Positions 42,922-52,189 of a stretch of DNA of 64,000 nucleotides are shown here, in pieces. The translations under genes were made by a program, and so were the position numbers. The notes under the pieces are model-generated. The model made no database searches. It was not told the DNA's origin and was given only the letters and a program-made list of their open reading frames with translations. The stretch lies in the NCBI GenBank assembly GCA_963975245.1, contig CAXBFJ010000002.1, forward strand, positions 496,001-560,000. Reading direction: 5' to 3'. Each line of letters starts with the position of its first letter. The stretch's first letter is position 1. Origin of the DNA: Panacagrimonas sp963975245 (GTDB lineage Bacteria > Pseudomonadota > Gammaproteobacteria > Nevskiales > Nevskiaceae).

Positions 42922-43794
42922 TCATCCTGCGCGTAATCTTGAAAGTGGCGACTCATTGAGGCCGCGTGCGATGAAGCTGGTCCAGTCTCTGGGCATGGCT
43001 GAACGCGCCATCAGGGCCTCTGGGCGCGAGGCAAAAGCGGCAAACACCGAGGCGCCAGTGCCGGACATTCGCGCGGTTGCAAACTTGCCAAGACGATTCA
43101 TGGCTTCATCCACCAGTGGATACTTTGCGCGCGTGACCGGTTCGCAGTCATTGCGCGTAACCGAGCCGGCGCGGAACTGGCGCATCGTGATGCGGGGCGT
43201 GTCACGACGCAGGTCGGCGGAAGAAAAGATTTCTGCGGTGCTGATGTTCACCGGCGGCGTCACGATCAGGTACCAGGGCTCAGGCAAGGTCAGAGAACTC
43301 AGCCGTTCGCCAACGCCTTCAGCGAAGCTCGCCTGCCCGTGAATGAACACAGGCACGTCGGCGCCAATCTGAAGACCCAGGCTGGCCAGTTCGTCGCGGG
43401 TGAAGCCCAGGTTCCAGACGCGGTTCAGGGCCATCAAAGTGGTCGCTGCATTGCTTGAGCCGCCACCGAGTCCGGAACCCATCGGCAATCGCTTCTCGAT
43501 GCGGATATCAGCACCCAGACCGCAGCCGCTGGCCTGGCTGAGTAATTGCGCGGCGCGCACTGCCAGGTCTTGGTCCTGGCTCACGCCCTTGAGGTCGTTT
43601 GCCCGGCGGCAAACGCCGTCACCGCGCGGACGGAAGAACAGGGTGTCACCGTGGTCGAGAAACTGGAACACGGTCTGCAATTCGTGATAGCCGTCGTCGC
43701 GGCGCCCCACGACGTGTAAGAACAAATTGATCTTGGCAGGCGCCGGCCACGGAAACTCGTGGGTCAGCGGCACCTCGGAAGGCGTTTTGAGCAT
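42922..43794 (-). CDS. ispE: 4-diphosphocytidyl-2-C-methyl-D-erythritol kinase IspE
   Basis: A 290-residue GHMP kinase with P-A-P-A-K-I-N-L-F-L near the N terminus and the ATP loop M-G-S-G-L-G-G-G-S-S. It phosphorylates CDP-ME in the MEP pathway. The start at 43794 is chosen for the family N terminus; the frame stays open further upstream but that part is antisense-like sequence inside lolB. Confidence 0.95.
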   Translation of the reverse strand: MLKTPSEVPLTHEFPWPAPAKINLFLHVVGRRDDGYHELQTVFQFLDHGDTLFFRPRGDGVCRRANDLKGVSQDQDLAVRAAQLLSQASGCGLGADIRIEKRLPMGSGLGGGSSNAATTLMALNRVWNLGFTRDELASLGLQIGADVPVFIHGQASFAEGVGERLSSLTLPEPWYLIVTPPVNISTAEIFSSADLRRDTPRITMRQFRAGSVTRNDCEPVTRAKYPLVDEAMNRLGKFATARMSGTGASVFAAFASRPEALMARSAMPRDWTSFIARGLNESPLSRLRAG

Positions 43795-43805
43795 CGTTGT
43801 ACGGA

Positions 43806-44471
43806 TTATGGTGTTGAAGGTGCAGCGTTGTCGGCTGGGGCAGGGCTTTTTGGAATCGGACCAAGGTTCGACCAGGCATCTGCCAGAACCAGAACCCGGG
43901 TATCGCCGTTGCGCGCTTCGATGCGACGAGGCAGTTCTGGTAGCCCGGGCTGCGCGCGATACTCGGGGAAGTTCAGTTCCCAGCCGTTCTGAACGATGCG
44001 CAGGGCACGGCCTTCGGGGTCGAGAAGCATGTCGAAATGATTGTCTGGTGCCGGCAGGCCCATGGCCCACCAGCGAAGTCCACTGACCGGCAAACGCACC
44101 CCCAGGGCTTGTTCCAGCCAGAGCTCGGGTTCGGTGGTTGTCGTTGCGTCGTCCTTGCCGGTACGTACCTGGACCTGATTCTGATCACCCGCCAGTTCTG
44201 CGGCACGCGCGCCGAAGGGGCCGGCAACGCGCATTTCAAAACGGCCGTCGGCGTGTTGTTTCCAGCGCATGTCCGCCTTGAAGCCGATGCTGCCGCTGGC
44301 AACGCGACCCCGTACGGTGAAGGTTTCCACCAGGCTCAGCGCAGCAACACGCGCCTGCCATTGTGCAAGCAGTTGTTTGCTGGGGGCTTTGGTGTCGGTG
44401 ATCGGCGCGCGCAATACGGCACAGCCCTGCAGGACCGCGATGGCGGCAATCAATGCAATCAGACGAATCAT
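43806..44471 (-). CDS. lolB: Outer membrane lipoprotein receptor LolB
   Basis: A 221-residue lipoprotein with signal ending L-Q-G-C (Cys17) and a LolB-type half-barrel region (F-T-V-R-G-R-V-A ... D-M-R-W-K-Q-H). LolB receives lipoproteins from LolA and inserts them into the outer membrane. Placed directly before ispE, as in many gammaproteobacteria. The C terminus has a short Pro/Ala-rich tail. Confidence 0.9.
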   Translation of the reverse strand: MIRLIALIAAIAVLQGCAVLRAPITDTKAPSKQLLAQWQARVAALSLVETFTVRGRVASGSIGFKADMRWKQHADGRFEMRVAGPFGARAAELAGDQNQVQVRTGKDDATTTTEPELWLEQALGVRLPVSGLRWWAMGLPAPDNHFDMLLDPEGRALRIVQNGWELNFPEYRAQPGLPELPRRIEARNGDTRVLVLADAWSNLGPIPKSPAPADNAAPSTP

Positions 44472-44473
44472 GC

Positions 44474-46294
44474 TCAGCGTGTCAGTCGTTCAATGGCTTC
44501 CAGAACGCCAGCATGATCAGGGTCGCGGATCAGCGCCTTGTTCCAGACCTCGCGAGCCTGCTCGTGCTCGCCAAGGGTCCAGAGGACTTCGCCAAGATGC
44601 GCTGATATTTCCGGATCAGGTGTCTTGGCCAGCGCTTTCTCAAGATAGCTTCGGGCCTCGGTTGGCCTTCCCAGCTTGAACAGCACCCAGCCCTTGCTAT
44701 CAATCACCGCTGCGTCGTCTGGGGCAAAATCCAGCGCTGAACCGATCAGCTTGTGCGCTTCTTCGTAGCGATCAGTGTTGACCACCAGCATGTAGCCCAG
44801 GGCATTGAGCGCGCGCGCATCTTCGCCGTCCTGCGCGAGGATGGAACGCAGATCAGCCTCGGCTGAGTCAAAGTCACCTGATCGTTCGTGTACCAGCGAG
44901 CGTCCGTAGAGCAGGTCGATGTCGCCCGGACGATCCTCCAACGCCGCCCCATAGACGCTTAGCGCCTCTGCGTTGAGATTGGCGTTCATCAGGATTTCGG
45001 CTTCGGCCAGAATCAATCTTGGGCCCAGCGGCGGGTAACGGCGGCGCAAATCCTGAAGGCCTACGCGCGCTTCATTTACCCGACCCATTTGCGTCTTGAC
45101 CGTGGCCTGGCGAACAGCGGACTCAATGGCCAGCGCGCCGGTGTGCACTTTCTCGTAGTGGCGCAGCGCTTTTTCGTACTCGCGACGTGATTCAGCAATC
45201 CGGCCCAACTGGTAGTGGGCATCGGATGCGCGTTCCGGGTCCTTGCTCAGAGGCTCGAACATGGCCTGTGCTTCGTCCAGTTCGCTGTCGGTCAAGGCCA
45301 TGATGCCGAGCGCATAGCGGGCATCGTTGTTCTTGGGGTTTTCTTTCAAGGCCTGCTGGAACTGTTCGCGCGAGGCATTGCGATGTCCGGCTTCGAGCAG
45401 CAGTCTCGCGTAGGCCTGACGCACCTCGTCACGCTGATCGCCTTTGGTCTGCTTGAGCAGGCCACGGACAACGGAATCGGCCTGGGCTACGTCGTCAGCG
45501 CGCACCAGCACACCCACGAGCAACAACTGGTAGTCCTGTGACTTGGGCTCAATCTCCAGGGCCTTGCGTACAGAAGCCTCGGCCTCTGGATACGCCTGCA
45601 GACGCAGGGCGATCAGCGCGCGCGCGTAGTGACCGCCGCTCACCTCCGGATTGACCGCCACGAGACGGTCAAATATGTCGAGCATTGCCGGATTCGCCGA
45701 CGGGTCTGCCGACAGGATCAGCGCGGCGTGGCGAAAGCCCTCACTGCGGCCACCCGGGTGACCATTAATGATCTCCAGGCACTGTGCGTAGGTTTCCTCG
45801 ATGTCACCTTGTGCCAGCGCCATGCGCGCCAGGACTTCCCGCGCGTCCAGCGCATTGGGCTCTAGTTCAAGCCACTTGGCCGAGGTACGCCGTGCCAGAT
45901 CAGGATTGTTTGAGCTCAGTGCCAGTTGGGTCGCACGACGGGCCAGATCCGGGTCGGGATAGTTTTCCAGCGCACGCAGGAAAGCTTCGGCGGCAAGATC
46001 ATGCTGTCCGCGACCTGCGGCCATTTCACCCGCCATGAGGTGGAACTCCGCCTGCATGGTCTGCTGGCGTGTCAGCACTTGCTCCTGCGCTGCCTCTTCC
46101 GCGGCACGTTCATCGGCTGCGGGCGGCGTAAACGATTCTGCGGGTTCTTGCGCACCAAAAACGGGCGCTGAACTCAGCAGAAGAGTGGCACTGATGATTG
46201 TTGCGGAGCGTGAGAACACGGCAAATGCCTGCAAAGGGACGGTCGTGGGACCGGCATATGGTACAGCGGTTCCCTGCCTCGACTCGGGGCACAT
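44474..46294 (-). CDS. Exported tetratricopeptide repeat protein
   Basis: A protein of about 606 residues with at least ten TPR units (A-L-x-x-Y-P-D, Y-E-K-A-L-R-H-Y, G-R-P-T-E-A-R-S-Y-L-E-K-A-L and similar). The signal-like hydrophobic segment (S-A-T-I-I-S-A-T-L-L-L-S-S-A-P) lies some 30 residues after the ATG at 46294, so a later non-ATG start is possible. It ends 3 bases before lolB starts; such TPR proteins next to lolB are common in Pseudomonas-like relatives. Probably periplasmic, acting as a protein-binding scaffold. Confidence 0.78.
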   Translation of the reverse strand: MCPESRQGTAVPYAGPTTVPLQAFAVFSRSATIISATLLLSSAPVFGAQEPAESFTPPAADERAAEEAAQEQVLTRQQTMQAEFHLMAGEMAAGRGQHDLAAEAFLRALENYPDPDLARRATQLALSSNNPDLARRTSAKWLELEPNALDAREVLARMALAQGDIEETYAQCLEIINGHPGGRSEGFRHAALILSADPSANPAMLDIFDRLVAVNPEVSGGHYARALIALRLQAYPEAEASVRKALEIEPKSQDYQLLLVGVLVRADDVAQADSVVRGLLKQTKGDQRDEVRQAYARLLLEAGHRNASREQFQQALKENPKNNDARYALGIMALTDSELDEAQAMFEPLSKDPERASDAHYQLGRIAESRREYEKALRHYEKVHTGALAIESAVRQATVKTQMGRVNEARVGLQDLRRRYPPLGPRLILAEAEILMNANLNAEALSVYGAALEDRPGDIDLLYGRSLVHERSGDFDSAEADLRSILAQDGEDARALNALGYMLVVNTDRYEEAHKLIGSALDFAPDDAAVIDSKGWVLFKLGRPTEARSYLEKALAKTPDPEISAHLGEVLWTLGEHEQAREVWNKALIRDPDHAGVLEAIERLTR

Positions 46295-46367
46295 TTGAGT
46301 GATGGGGGTCTTATCGCGGAAAATGGGGGGCAGGCGCCGCCACCCGGGCGGTGTCACCGAGACAGCA

Positions 46368-47633
46368 ATGGCCTTTATCACTCTGGGTCTCAGCCATCAC
46401 AGTGCGCCGGTTTCGGCGCGCGAACGACTGGCTTTTACCGATGCCGAACTCCCGGCCGCCCTGACGCGGCTACGGGCGCTCGCCGGTGTGGACGAGGCTG
46501 CCATCCTGTCGACCTGCAACCGAACTGAAATTCTCAGCGTCGTCGAGCCGGAAATGGCACCGGAGCTGATCAACTGGTGGCGACGTGAACTCAACGTCCC
46601 CGAAGGTTTGATCGAGCAGTTTGTATATACCCACCGCGATCAGGCGGCCGTGCTGCACAGCCTGCGCGTGGCATCTGGCCTGGACTCGATGGTGGTCGGG
46701 GAACCGCAGATTCTGGGGCAGATGAAGAACAGCTTTGCGCTGGCCAACCAGACGCAAGCGCTCGGGCCGGTTCTGTCCAGATTGTTCCAGCACGCCTTTG
46801 CAGTGGCCAAGGTGGTCCGGTCGCGTACACAGGTCGGTGCGCATCCGGTGTCGGTGGCCTATGCCGCGGTGCAGATGTCCAAGCAAATTTTTTCCGACCT
46901 GCGCCAACAGACCGCCTTGCTGATTGGTGCCGGCGAAACCATGCAACTGATTGCGCGACACCTGCGCGGGCAGGGCATCGGCAGGATCGTGGTGGCCAAC
47001 AGAAGCATTGAGCGCGCGACCCAGTTATCGCGTGAAGTCCATGGTTACGCGATCAGCCTGTCGGACCTGCCTGCTTATCTGGGCGATGCCGATCTGGTGG
47101 TTTCATCCACTGCAGCGCGCGAACACGTGGTTGATCTGGCCGCCATGAAAGTGGCAACGAAGAAGCGGCGACGCAAACCGGTGTTCATGATTGATCTGGC
47201 GGTACCGCGCGATCTGGACCCGCGCATCTCCGATCTCGAAGACGTGTATCTGTATACGCTCGATGATCTGCGCAATGTCATTGCCACTAACCTGGAGGCG
47301 CGTGCGGCAGCGGCGCGCCAGGCCGAGGTTCTGGTCGAGAATTACGCGGATGAGTTTTCCCACTGGCTTGAAAGCCGCGATGCCGGGCAGGTGATTCGCG
47401 TGCTGCGCGAACAGGCCCGTACACATCGGGACGAAGTGCTGGAAAAGGCGCGCCGAAAACTGGCGTCCGGTGCATCGGCCGAAGATGTAATGGATTTTGT
47501 TGCCAATACCTTGAGCAACAAGTTGCTTCATGCGCCTAGCCATCGTCTGCGCAATTCAGACAGTGTGGAGCAGGCGCTTTTGATCAACGCAACGCGCAGG
47601 CTGTTTGACTTGCCTGACGACGACGCATCATGA
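46368..47633 (+). CDS. hemA: Glutamyl-tRNA reductase
   Basis: A 421-residue enzyme with the nucleophile Cys50 in S-T-C-N-R-T-E, the G-E-x-Q-I-L-G-Q segment, an NADPH-binding domain (G-A-G-E-T-M) and a C-terminal dimerisation domain. It makes glutamate-1-semialdehyde, the first committed step of C5 haem synthesis. The start at 46368 matches the family N terminus. It is divergent from the TPR gene and followed by prfA-prmC. Confidence 0.95.
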   Translation: MAFITLGLSHHSAPVSARERLAFTDAELPAALTRLRALAGVDEAAILSTCNRTEILSVVEPEMAPELINWWRRELNVPEGLIEQFVYTHRDQAAVLHSLRVASGLDSMVVGEPQILGQMKNSFALANQTQALGPVLSRLFQHAFAVAKVVRSRTQVGAHPVSVAYAAVQMSKQIFSDLRQQTALLIGAGETMQLIARHLRGQGIGRIVVANRSIERATQLSREVHGYAISLSDLPAYLGDADLVVSSTAAREHVVDLAAMKVATKKRRRKPVFMIDLAVPRDLDPRISDLEDVYLYTLDDLRNVIATNLEARAAAARQAEVLVENYADEFSHWLESRDAGQVIRVLREQARTHRDEVLEKARRKLASGASAEDVMDFVANTLSNKLLHAPSHRLRNSDSVEQALLINATRRLFDLPDDDAS

Positions 47634-47645
47634 ATCTGGGGCATT

Positions 47646-47692
47646 AGCGAGCAAACAGTGTCGTTCCGTTTTGCGGAACCTGCTTGCCCGCT
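47646..47692 (+). other. Long imperfect stem-loop between hemA and prfA
   Basis: Outer arms AGCGAGCAAACAG and CTGCTTGCCCGCT pair at 11 of 13 positions; inside them GTTCCG and CGGAAC pair around TTTTG, with TGTC unpaired on one side. No T-run follows directly. It may be a leader or processing structure between hemA and prfA, or a REP-like element. Confidence 0.45.
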
Positions 47693-47753
47693 GCGCGGCC
47701 TTCTGTAAGAAGCGCCCGCGTTCTGATCTTCCCCAATTTACAAAATCACGCTC

Positions 47754-48839
47754 ATGCTCCCATCACTGATCCAGAAACTCGAAGGCATGGTTGAGCGCCG
47801 TCTCGAAATCGAGCGCGAACTGTCCTCGGCCGAAGTCGCCAGCGATGCCGATCGATTTCGCCGGCTTTCACAGGAATACGCGCAGCTCGGTCCTTTGGCA
47901 GAAAATTTTGAATCCTGGCGTGCGGCTGTTGTCGAGATTGAAGATCTTGGCCTCATGCTTAACGACGCTGACAGCGAAGTCCGCGCCATGGCTGAAAGCG
48001 AGATTGATGCCGCGCAGGCCAGAAAGGACGAACTCGAGCAGAACCTTCGCGGCTACCTGGTGCCGCGAGATCCGCTGGACGAGAACAATGTCTTTCTCGA
48101 AATACGCGCGGGAACGGGCGGAGACGAAGCTGCCATTTTTGCCGGTGATCTATTTCGCATGTACTGCAAATATGCGGAACTTCGAAACTGGGAAATCGAG
48201 TTGCTCTCAGAAAACGAGGGCGAGCATGGCGGCTTCAAGGAAGTCATCGCGCGCATCGTCGGCTTCGGTGTTTACAGCGAATTGAAGTTCGAGTCGGGTG
48301 CGCATCGCGTGCAGCGCGTGCCGGAAACCGAGGCGCAGGGGCGTATTCATACCAGTGCCGCAACCGTGGCCATTCTTCCGGAAATTGCGGAGACCGAGAA
48401 AATCGACATCAACCCTGCTGATCTCAAGGTCGACACCTACCGTGCCAGCGGGGCGGGTGGTCAGCACGTCAACAAGACCGAGTCAGCTATCCGCATCACC
48501 CATTTGCCGAGCGGCGTGGTGGTGGAGTGTCAGGAGGAGCGCAGTCAGCACAAGAACCGAGCCAAGGCGATGGCCCTGCTGGCGTCACGTTTGCTTGCAG
48601 CGGAGCGCGACCGGCAGCAAAGCGACATGGCCGCAACGCGCAAGGCGCTCGTGGGCAGCGGGGATCGATCCGAACGCATCCGGACCTACAACTTTCCGCA
48701 GGGGAGAGTCACGGATCACCGGATCAATCTGACGCTCTATCAGCTCGACAAGATCATCCAGGGCGACCTGCAGCCGGTGATCCAGCCTTTGCTGGCCGAG
48801 TACCAGGCCTCGCTTCTGGCTGAGTTGGGTAGCGAGTAA
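47754..48839 (+). CDS. prfA: Peptide chain release factor 1
   Basis: A 361-residue release factor with the catalytic G-G-Q in G-A-G-G-Q-H-V-N-K. Normal length, and the tripeptide anticodon region (H-T-S-A-A-T) precedes it. Recognises UAA and UAG. PrmC, which methylates the GGQ glutamine, is encoded directly after it. Confidence 0.96.
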   Translation: MLPSLIQKLEGMVERRLEIERELSSAEVASDADRFRRLSQEYAQLGPLAENFESWRAAVVEIEDLGLMLNDADSEVRAMAESEIDAAQARKDELEQNLRGYLVPRDPLDENNVFLEIRAGTGGDEAAIFAGDLFRMYCKYAELRNWEIELLSENEGEHGGFKEVIARIVGFGVYSELKFESGAHRVQRVPETEAQGRIHTSAATVAILPEIAETEKIDINPADLKVDTYRASGAGGQHVNKTESAIRITHLPSGVVVECQEERSQHKNRAKAMALLASRLLAAERDRQQSDMAATRKALVGSGDRSERIRTYNFPQGRVTDHRINLTLYQLDKIIQGDLQPVIQPLLAEYQASLLAELGSE

Positions 48840-48840
48840 A

Positions 48841-49689
48841 TTGACCGTTGCGGAACATCTTCAACAGGCCCGACAGCGGCTGGCTGGCTGCAGTGACAGC
48901 GCGCGCGCCGACGCCGAGCTGATTCTTTCGCACGTTCTGCAGGTTTCGCGTGGCGCACTGTTCGCACGCGATCGTGATGCCGTTGATGATCAAAGCGCCA
49001 AGCAGATTGAGCACCTCCTGCAGAGGCGTGAAGGCGGCGAGCCGGTGTCTTATCTGATCGGCTCGCAAGGATTCTGGACACTTGATCTGCAGGTTTCACC
49101 GCAGGTTCTGATCCCCCGGCCCGAGACCGAGACGCTCGTGGCGTGGGCCATCGAACTGACAGCGGGACCGGGCGATAAGCCGCTCGAGATTCTGGATCTG
49201 GGCACGGGAAGCGGCAGCATTGCCCTGGCACTGGCCAGCGAACGGCCGGACGCGCAGGTCTGGGCCACCGATGCGAGTGAGTCGGCCCTGGAAGTTGCCC
49301 GGTGCAATGCGCTGCGCGCGGAGCTCGCCAACGTCAATTTTGCCAGCGGATCGTGGTTTGAGGCCCTGGGTCAGGGTGCACCGATTTCATTCGATTTGAT
49401 TGTCAGCAATCCGCCCTATATCGCCCAGGACGATCCGCATCTGCAGGCCTTGTCACATGAGCCGATGTCTGCGCTCGTGTCGGGTGTCGATGGTCTGGAT
49501 GATTTGCGTCACATTGTTTCGCAGGCCGCGCGCTATCTGAAGCCTGGCGCCTACCTGCTGCTTGAGCATGGCCATGATCAGGGGCGTGCAGTACGCGCGC
49601 TTTTCTCAGCCGCCGGGTTTGCGAAAATTGAAACACGTCTGGATTTTGGTCAGCGCGAACGTATCACTGCGGGACGGCGGGTCTTATGA
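48841..49689 (+). CDS. prmC: Peptide chain release factor glutamine methyltransferase PrmC
   Basis: A 282-residue SAM methyltransferase with D-L-G-T-G-S-G (SAM loop) and S-N-P-P-Y-I, the NPPY motif that binds the glutamine side chain. The start is TTG, one base after the prfA stop; no ATG gives a complete N-terminal helical domain. It overlaps the next gene by four bases. Confidence 0.94.
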   Translation: MTVAEHLQQARQRLAGCSDSARADAELILSHVLQVSRGALFARDRDAVDDQSAKQIEHLLQRREGGEPVSYLIGSQGFWTLDLQVSPQVLIPRPETETLVAWAIELTAGPGDKPLEILDLGTGSGSIALALASERPDAQVWATDASESALEVARCNALRAELANVNFASGSWFEALGQGAPISFDLIVSNPPYIAQDDPHLQALSHEPMSALVSGVDGLDDLRHIVSQAARYLKPGAYLLLEHGHDQGRAVRALFSAAGFAKIETRLDFGQRERITAGRRVL

Positions 49690-50423
49690 ATGCACTGGAT
49701 CGTTATGCAAGGCAGGTATCGCTGCGCGAAATTGGCGTCAATGGCCAGCAGATCCTGCGCGATTCATCAGCGTTGATCGTAGGACTTGGCGGTCTGGGTG
49801 CACCGGCTTCGATGTATCTTGCAGGCGCTGGACTGGCCAAGTTGGTCCTGAGCGACTTTGATCGCGTCAGCGCATCCAATCTTCATCGACAGGTGCTGTA
49901 TCGCAATGATCAGTTGGGCCAGAGCAAGCTGGACGCGGCGCGTCAGCAATTGCAGATGCTCAATCCAGAATGCGAGATCGAATGTCTCGCAGGGCCATTG
50001 AATGATGAAGGGCTGCAGGCCGCCGCCGCTCAGGTTGATGTGGTTCTGGACTGTACCGACAATTTTTCCAGTCGCTTTGCGATCAACAGGGCCTGTGTTG
50101 CGGCGCGAAGTCCCCTGGTTTCCGGTGCTGCCATTCGCTTCGAAGGTCAGCTGGGCGTTTTTGACCCGGCTCATGGCAGTGCCTGCTATGCCTGCCTCTA
50201 CCCTTCGGCAGGCGCCGAGCAGGAAAGCTGCGAGGAAGCCGGCATTTTGGGGCCAGTGGTGGGTGTGGTGGGCGTACGTCAGGCGCTCGTTGCCTTGAAG
50301 CTGTTGCTGGGATTGAATCAGGATGCGGGTACGCTATGGGTCTGGGATGCCCTGAATGATCGTGAGCGGCGCATGCAGATTCCGCGTGATCCCGAATGTC
50401 CTGTCTGCGCCAACAAACCGTAA
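49686..50423 (+). CDS. HesA/MoeB/ThiF-family adenylyltransferase
   Basis: A 245-residue E1-like enzyme with G-L-G-G-L-G-A-P-A (nucleotide loop), D-F-D-R-V-S-A-S-N-L-H-R-Q (Mg/ATP binding) and two zinc-binding cysteine pairs (C-Y-A-C and C-P-V-C at the end). It activates the C terminus of a ubiquitin-like sulfur carrier such as MoaD or ThiS; which one cannot be told because no carrier gene is nearby. No rhodanese domain. Overlaps prmC by four bases; moeB after prmC is a known arrangement. Confidence 0.88.
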   Translation: MNALDRYARQVSLREIGVNGQQILRDSSALIVGLGGLGAPASMYLAGAGLAKLVLSDFDRVSASNLHRQVLYRNDQLGQSKLDAARQQLQMLNPECEIECLAGPLNDEGLQAAAAQVDVVLDCTDNFSSRFAINRACVAARSPLVSGAAIRFEGQLGVFDPAHGSACYACLYPSAGAEQESCEEAGILGPVVGVVGVRQALVALKLLLGLNQDAGTLWVWDALNDRERRMQIPRDPECPVCANKP

Positions 50424-50436
50424 AGAAGAAGAGTCG

Positions 50437-50787
50437 ATGAATACAAAACAAGATCTGGTGATGCCGCGACGACTGGCCATTGTCATCATGCACGAGGCGC
50501 AAGTAGCGCAGCCCGAAAGCATTACCGGTCTGGTGGGTGCAAAGGCTGACGAACCCTGCAGTTTTTCTCTGGGGGACGATGACTCACTGATCCAGTCCCG
50601 CGGTGAGCAGCTGTGGGCGCGGCTGTGGTCGATACCGACGGCACCAGCGGTGCCGGAGGCGAGCCAACTGTCTGCAGGCGGTCTGCATCTGCTGGTTTCG
50701 CTCAATACCAAGGGCGTTCTGGAAATGCGTGCTTGGGAATTGCGGGACGGCGCACCGCAAGAGCGGGTGTTGAAGATTCGCGACTGA
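50437..50787 (+). CDS. Small protein of unknown function
   Basis: A 116-residue soluble protein, no signal peptide or membrane helix. The ATG at 50437 is preceded by AAAGAAGAAGAG, a weak purine-rich ribosome site. It lies 13 bases after the MoeB-like gene and 34 bases before the MATE gene, so it is probably in the same transcript. I do not recognise a domain. A C-terminal segment (G-L-H-L-L-V-S-L-N ... L-E-M-R-A-W-E-L) looks like beta strands. Confidence 0.6.
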   Translation: MNTKQDLVMPRRLAIVIMHEAQVAQPESITGLVGAKADEPCSFSLGDDDSLIQSRGEQLWARLWSIPTAPAVPEASQLSAGGLHLLVSLNTKGVLEMRAWELRDGAPQERVLKIRD

Positions 50788-50821
50788 TCCCCAGGGAAGA
50801 GCCGCCGCAGGTTCGGCGAAT

Positions 50822-52174
50822 TTGAATATTTCTGCTGAAGGCCAGCCGCCGGGCTACGGGCGCATTTTTTCTTTGGCCTGGCCGATTATGCTGGCCAATT
50901 GCAGCGTGCCCATTCTTGGTCTGGTGGATACCGCTGTCATTGGTCACACCGGCGATGCGCGCGCGCTGGCCGCCATCGCGCTCGGTGCGCTGATCTTCAA
51001 TTTTATTTATTGGGGTTGTGGGTTTCTGCGCATGGGAACCACGGGTCTTACTGCGCAGGCGGTGGGCGAGGGCGATGAACCGGAGGTTCGCGCCACCTTG
51101 ATGCGCGGACTGCTAATCGCCACCGGACTTGGCCTGTTTGCCATCCTGGCTCAGAGCGGAATCATTCGGTTTTCTCTTGGCGTACTGAGTGCCGATGTCG
51201 GGGCCGAGTCGCTCGCCGCACAGTACCTGGGCATTCGCATCTGGGGCGCGCCAGCGAGCCTGGCCATGTATGCGGTCATGGGCGCGTTCATCGGTCTGGG
51301 TCGCAGTGATTTGTTGCTCAAGGTGCAGTTATTCCTGAACAGCCTGAATATTCTGCTGGACCTGCTGTTTGCCGGGGTGTTTGCCTGGGGCGTGAGCGGC
51401 ATTGCGCTGGGGACTGCCATTGCCGAATGGTGCGCCTTGATCCTGGCGCTGAGTCTGGCAGTACGCCTGTTCCGTCAGCGGCATACCGATCAGGCATCGT
51501 TTCTGGAGTGGCCGCGCATTCTGCGTCAGCAGGCCCTGCGGCGGAGCTTTACGGTGAATCGCGATATTTTCCTGCGCACGCTGTTTCTGCTGTTTGGCTT
51601 TGCCTGGTTTACCAACGAGGCGGCGCAGTACGGAAATGTCATGCTCGCTGCCAATCATGTGCTGATCCAGTTCATCACCTTTAGTGCTTATCTGCTGGAT
51701 GGTTATGCCAATGCTACGGAACCTCTGGTGGGGAATGCTGTTGGCGCGCGTAACAAAGCGATGTTCGATACCGTGGTGCGTCGCTCTGTGAGTCTGGCGG
51801 GTTTTACGGCGATCACTTTGTCCGCCGTGATTCTATTGGGCGGCTCCTTCGGTATTCAGGCGCTGACGGATATTCCCGAGGTTCGTCTGGCAGCAGAGGC
51901 CTTCCTGCCGTATTGCGTTGCCTATGTCTTGTGCGCGTTTGCCGCCTTTCAACTCGACGGCATTTTTATTGGCGCGACCCAGACACAGGCGATGCGCAAT
52001 GCCTCGTTCATTTCACTGCTGGCTTTCCTGCTTGCCTGGTTCCTGTTGACACGCATTTGGGGCAACCACGGTCTGTGGATGGCCATGATCATCTTTGTGG
52101 TGGCACGCGCAGTGGCACTGATGTGCTTCTATCCAGGCTTGCGCGCGCGTCTCGTCCCTGTGCCCGAAAGATAG
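50822..52174 (+). CDS. MATE family efflux transporter, DinF-like
   Basis: A 450-residue, 12-helix MATE protein. The opening S-L-A-W-P-I-M-L-A-N and G-L-V-D-T-A-V-I-G-H are typical of the DinF branch. The start must be TTG at 50822, since the first ATG would delete part of helix 1. Exports organic cations or oxidised compounds using an ion gradient. A second, frameshifted MATE gene of the other branch lies at 55.4 kb. Confidence 0.87.
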   Translation: MNISAEGQPPGYGRIFSLAWPIMLANCSVPILGLVDTAVIGHTGDARALAAIALGALIFNFIYWGCGFLRMGTTGLTAQAVGEGDEPEVRATLMRGLLIATGLGLFAILAQSGIIRFSLGVLSADVGAESLAAQYLGIRIWGAPASLAMYAVMGAFIGLGRSDLLLKVQLFLNSLNILLDLLFAGVFAWGVSGIALGTAIAEWCALILALSLAVRLFRQRHTDQASFLEWPRILRQQALRRSFTVNRDIFLRTLFLLFGFAWFTNEAAQYGNVMLAANHVLIQFITFSAYLLDGYANATEPLVGNAVGARNKAMFDTVVRRSVSLAGFTAITLSAVILLGGSFGIQALTDIPEVRLAAEAFLPYCVAYVLCAFAAFQLDGIFIGATQTQAMRNASFISLLAFLLAWFLLTRIWGNHGLWMAMIIFVVARAVALMCFYPGLRARLVPVPER

Positions 52175-52189
52175 ATCGGTTTGGCCCTG

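Noticed and set aside
43795..44070. 92-residue upstream extension of the ispE frame
   Set aside because: It runs through lolB coding sequence in another frame and adds nothing resembling IspE.
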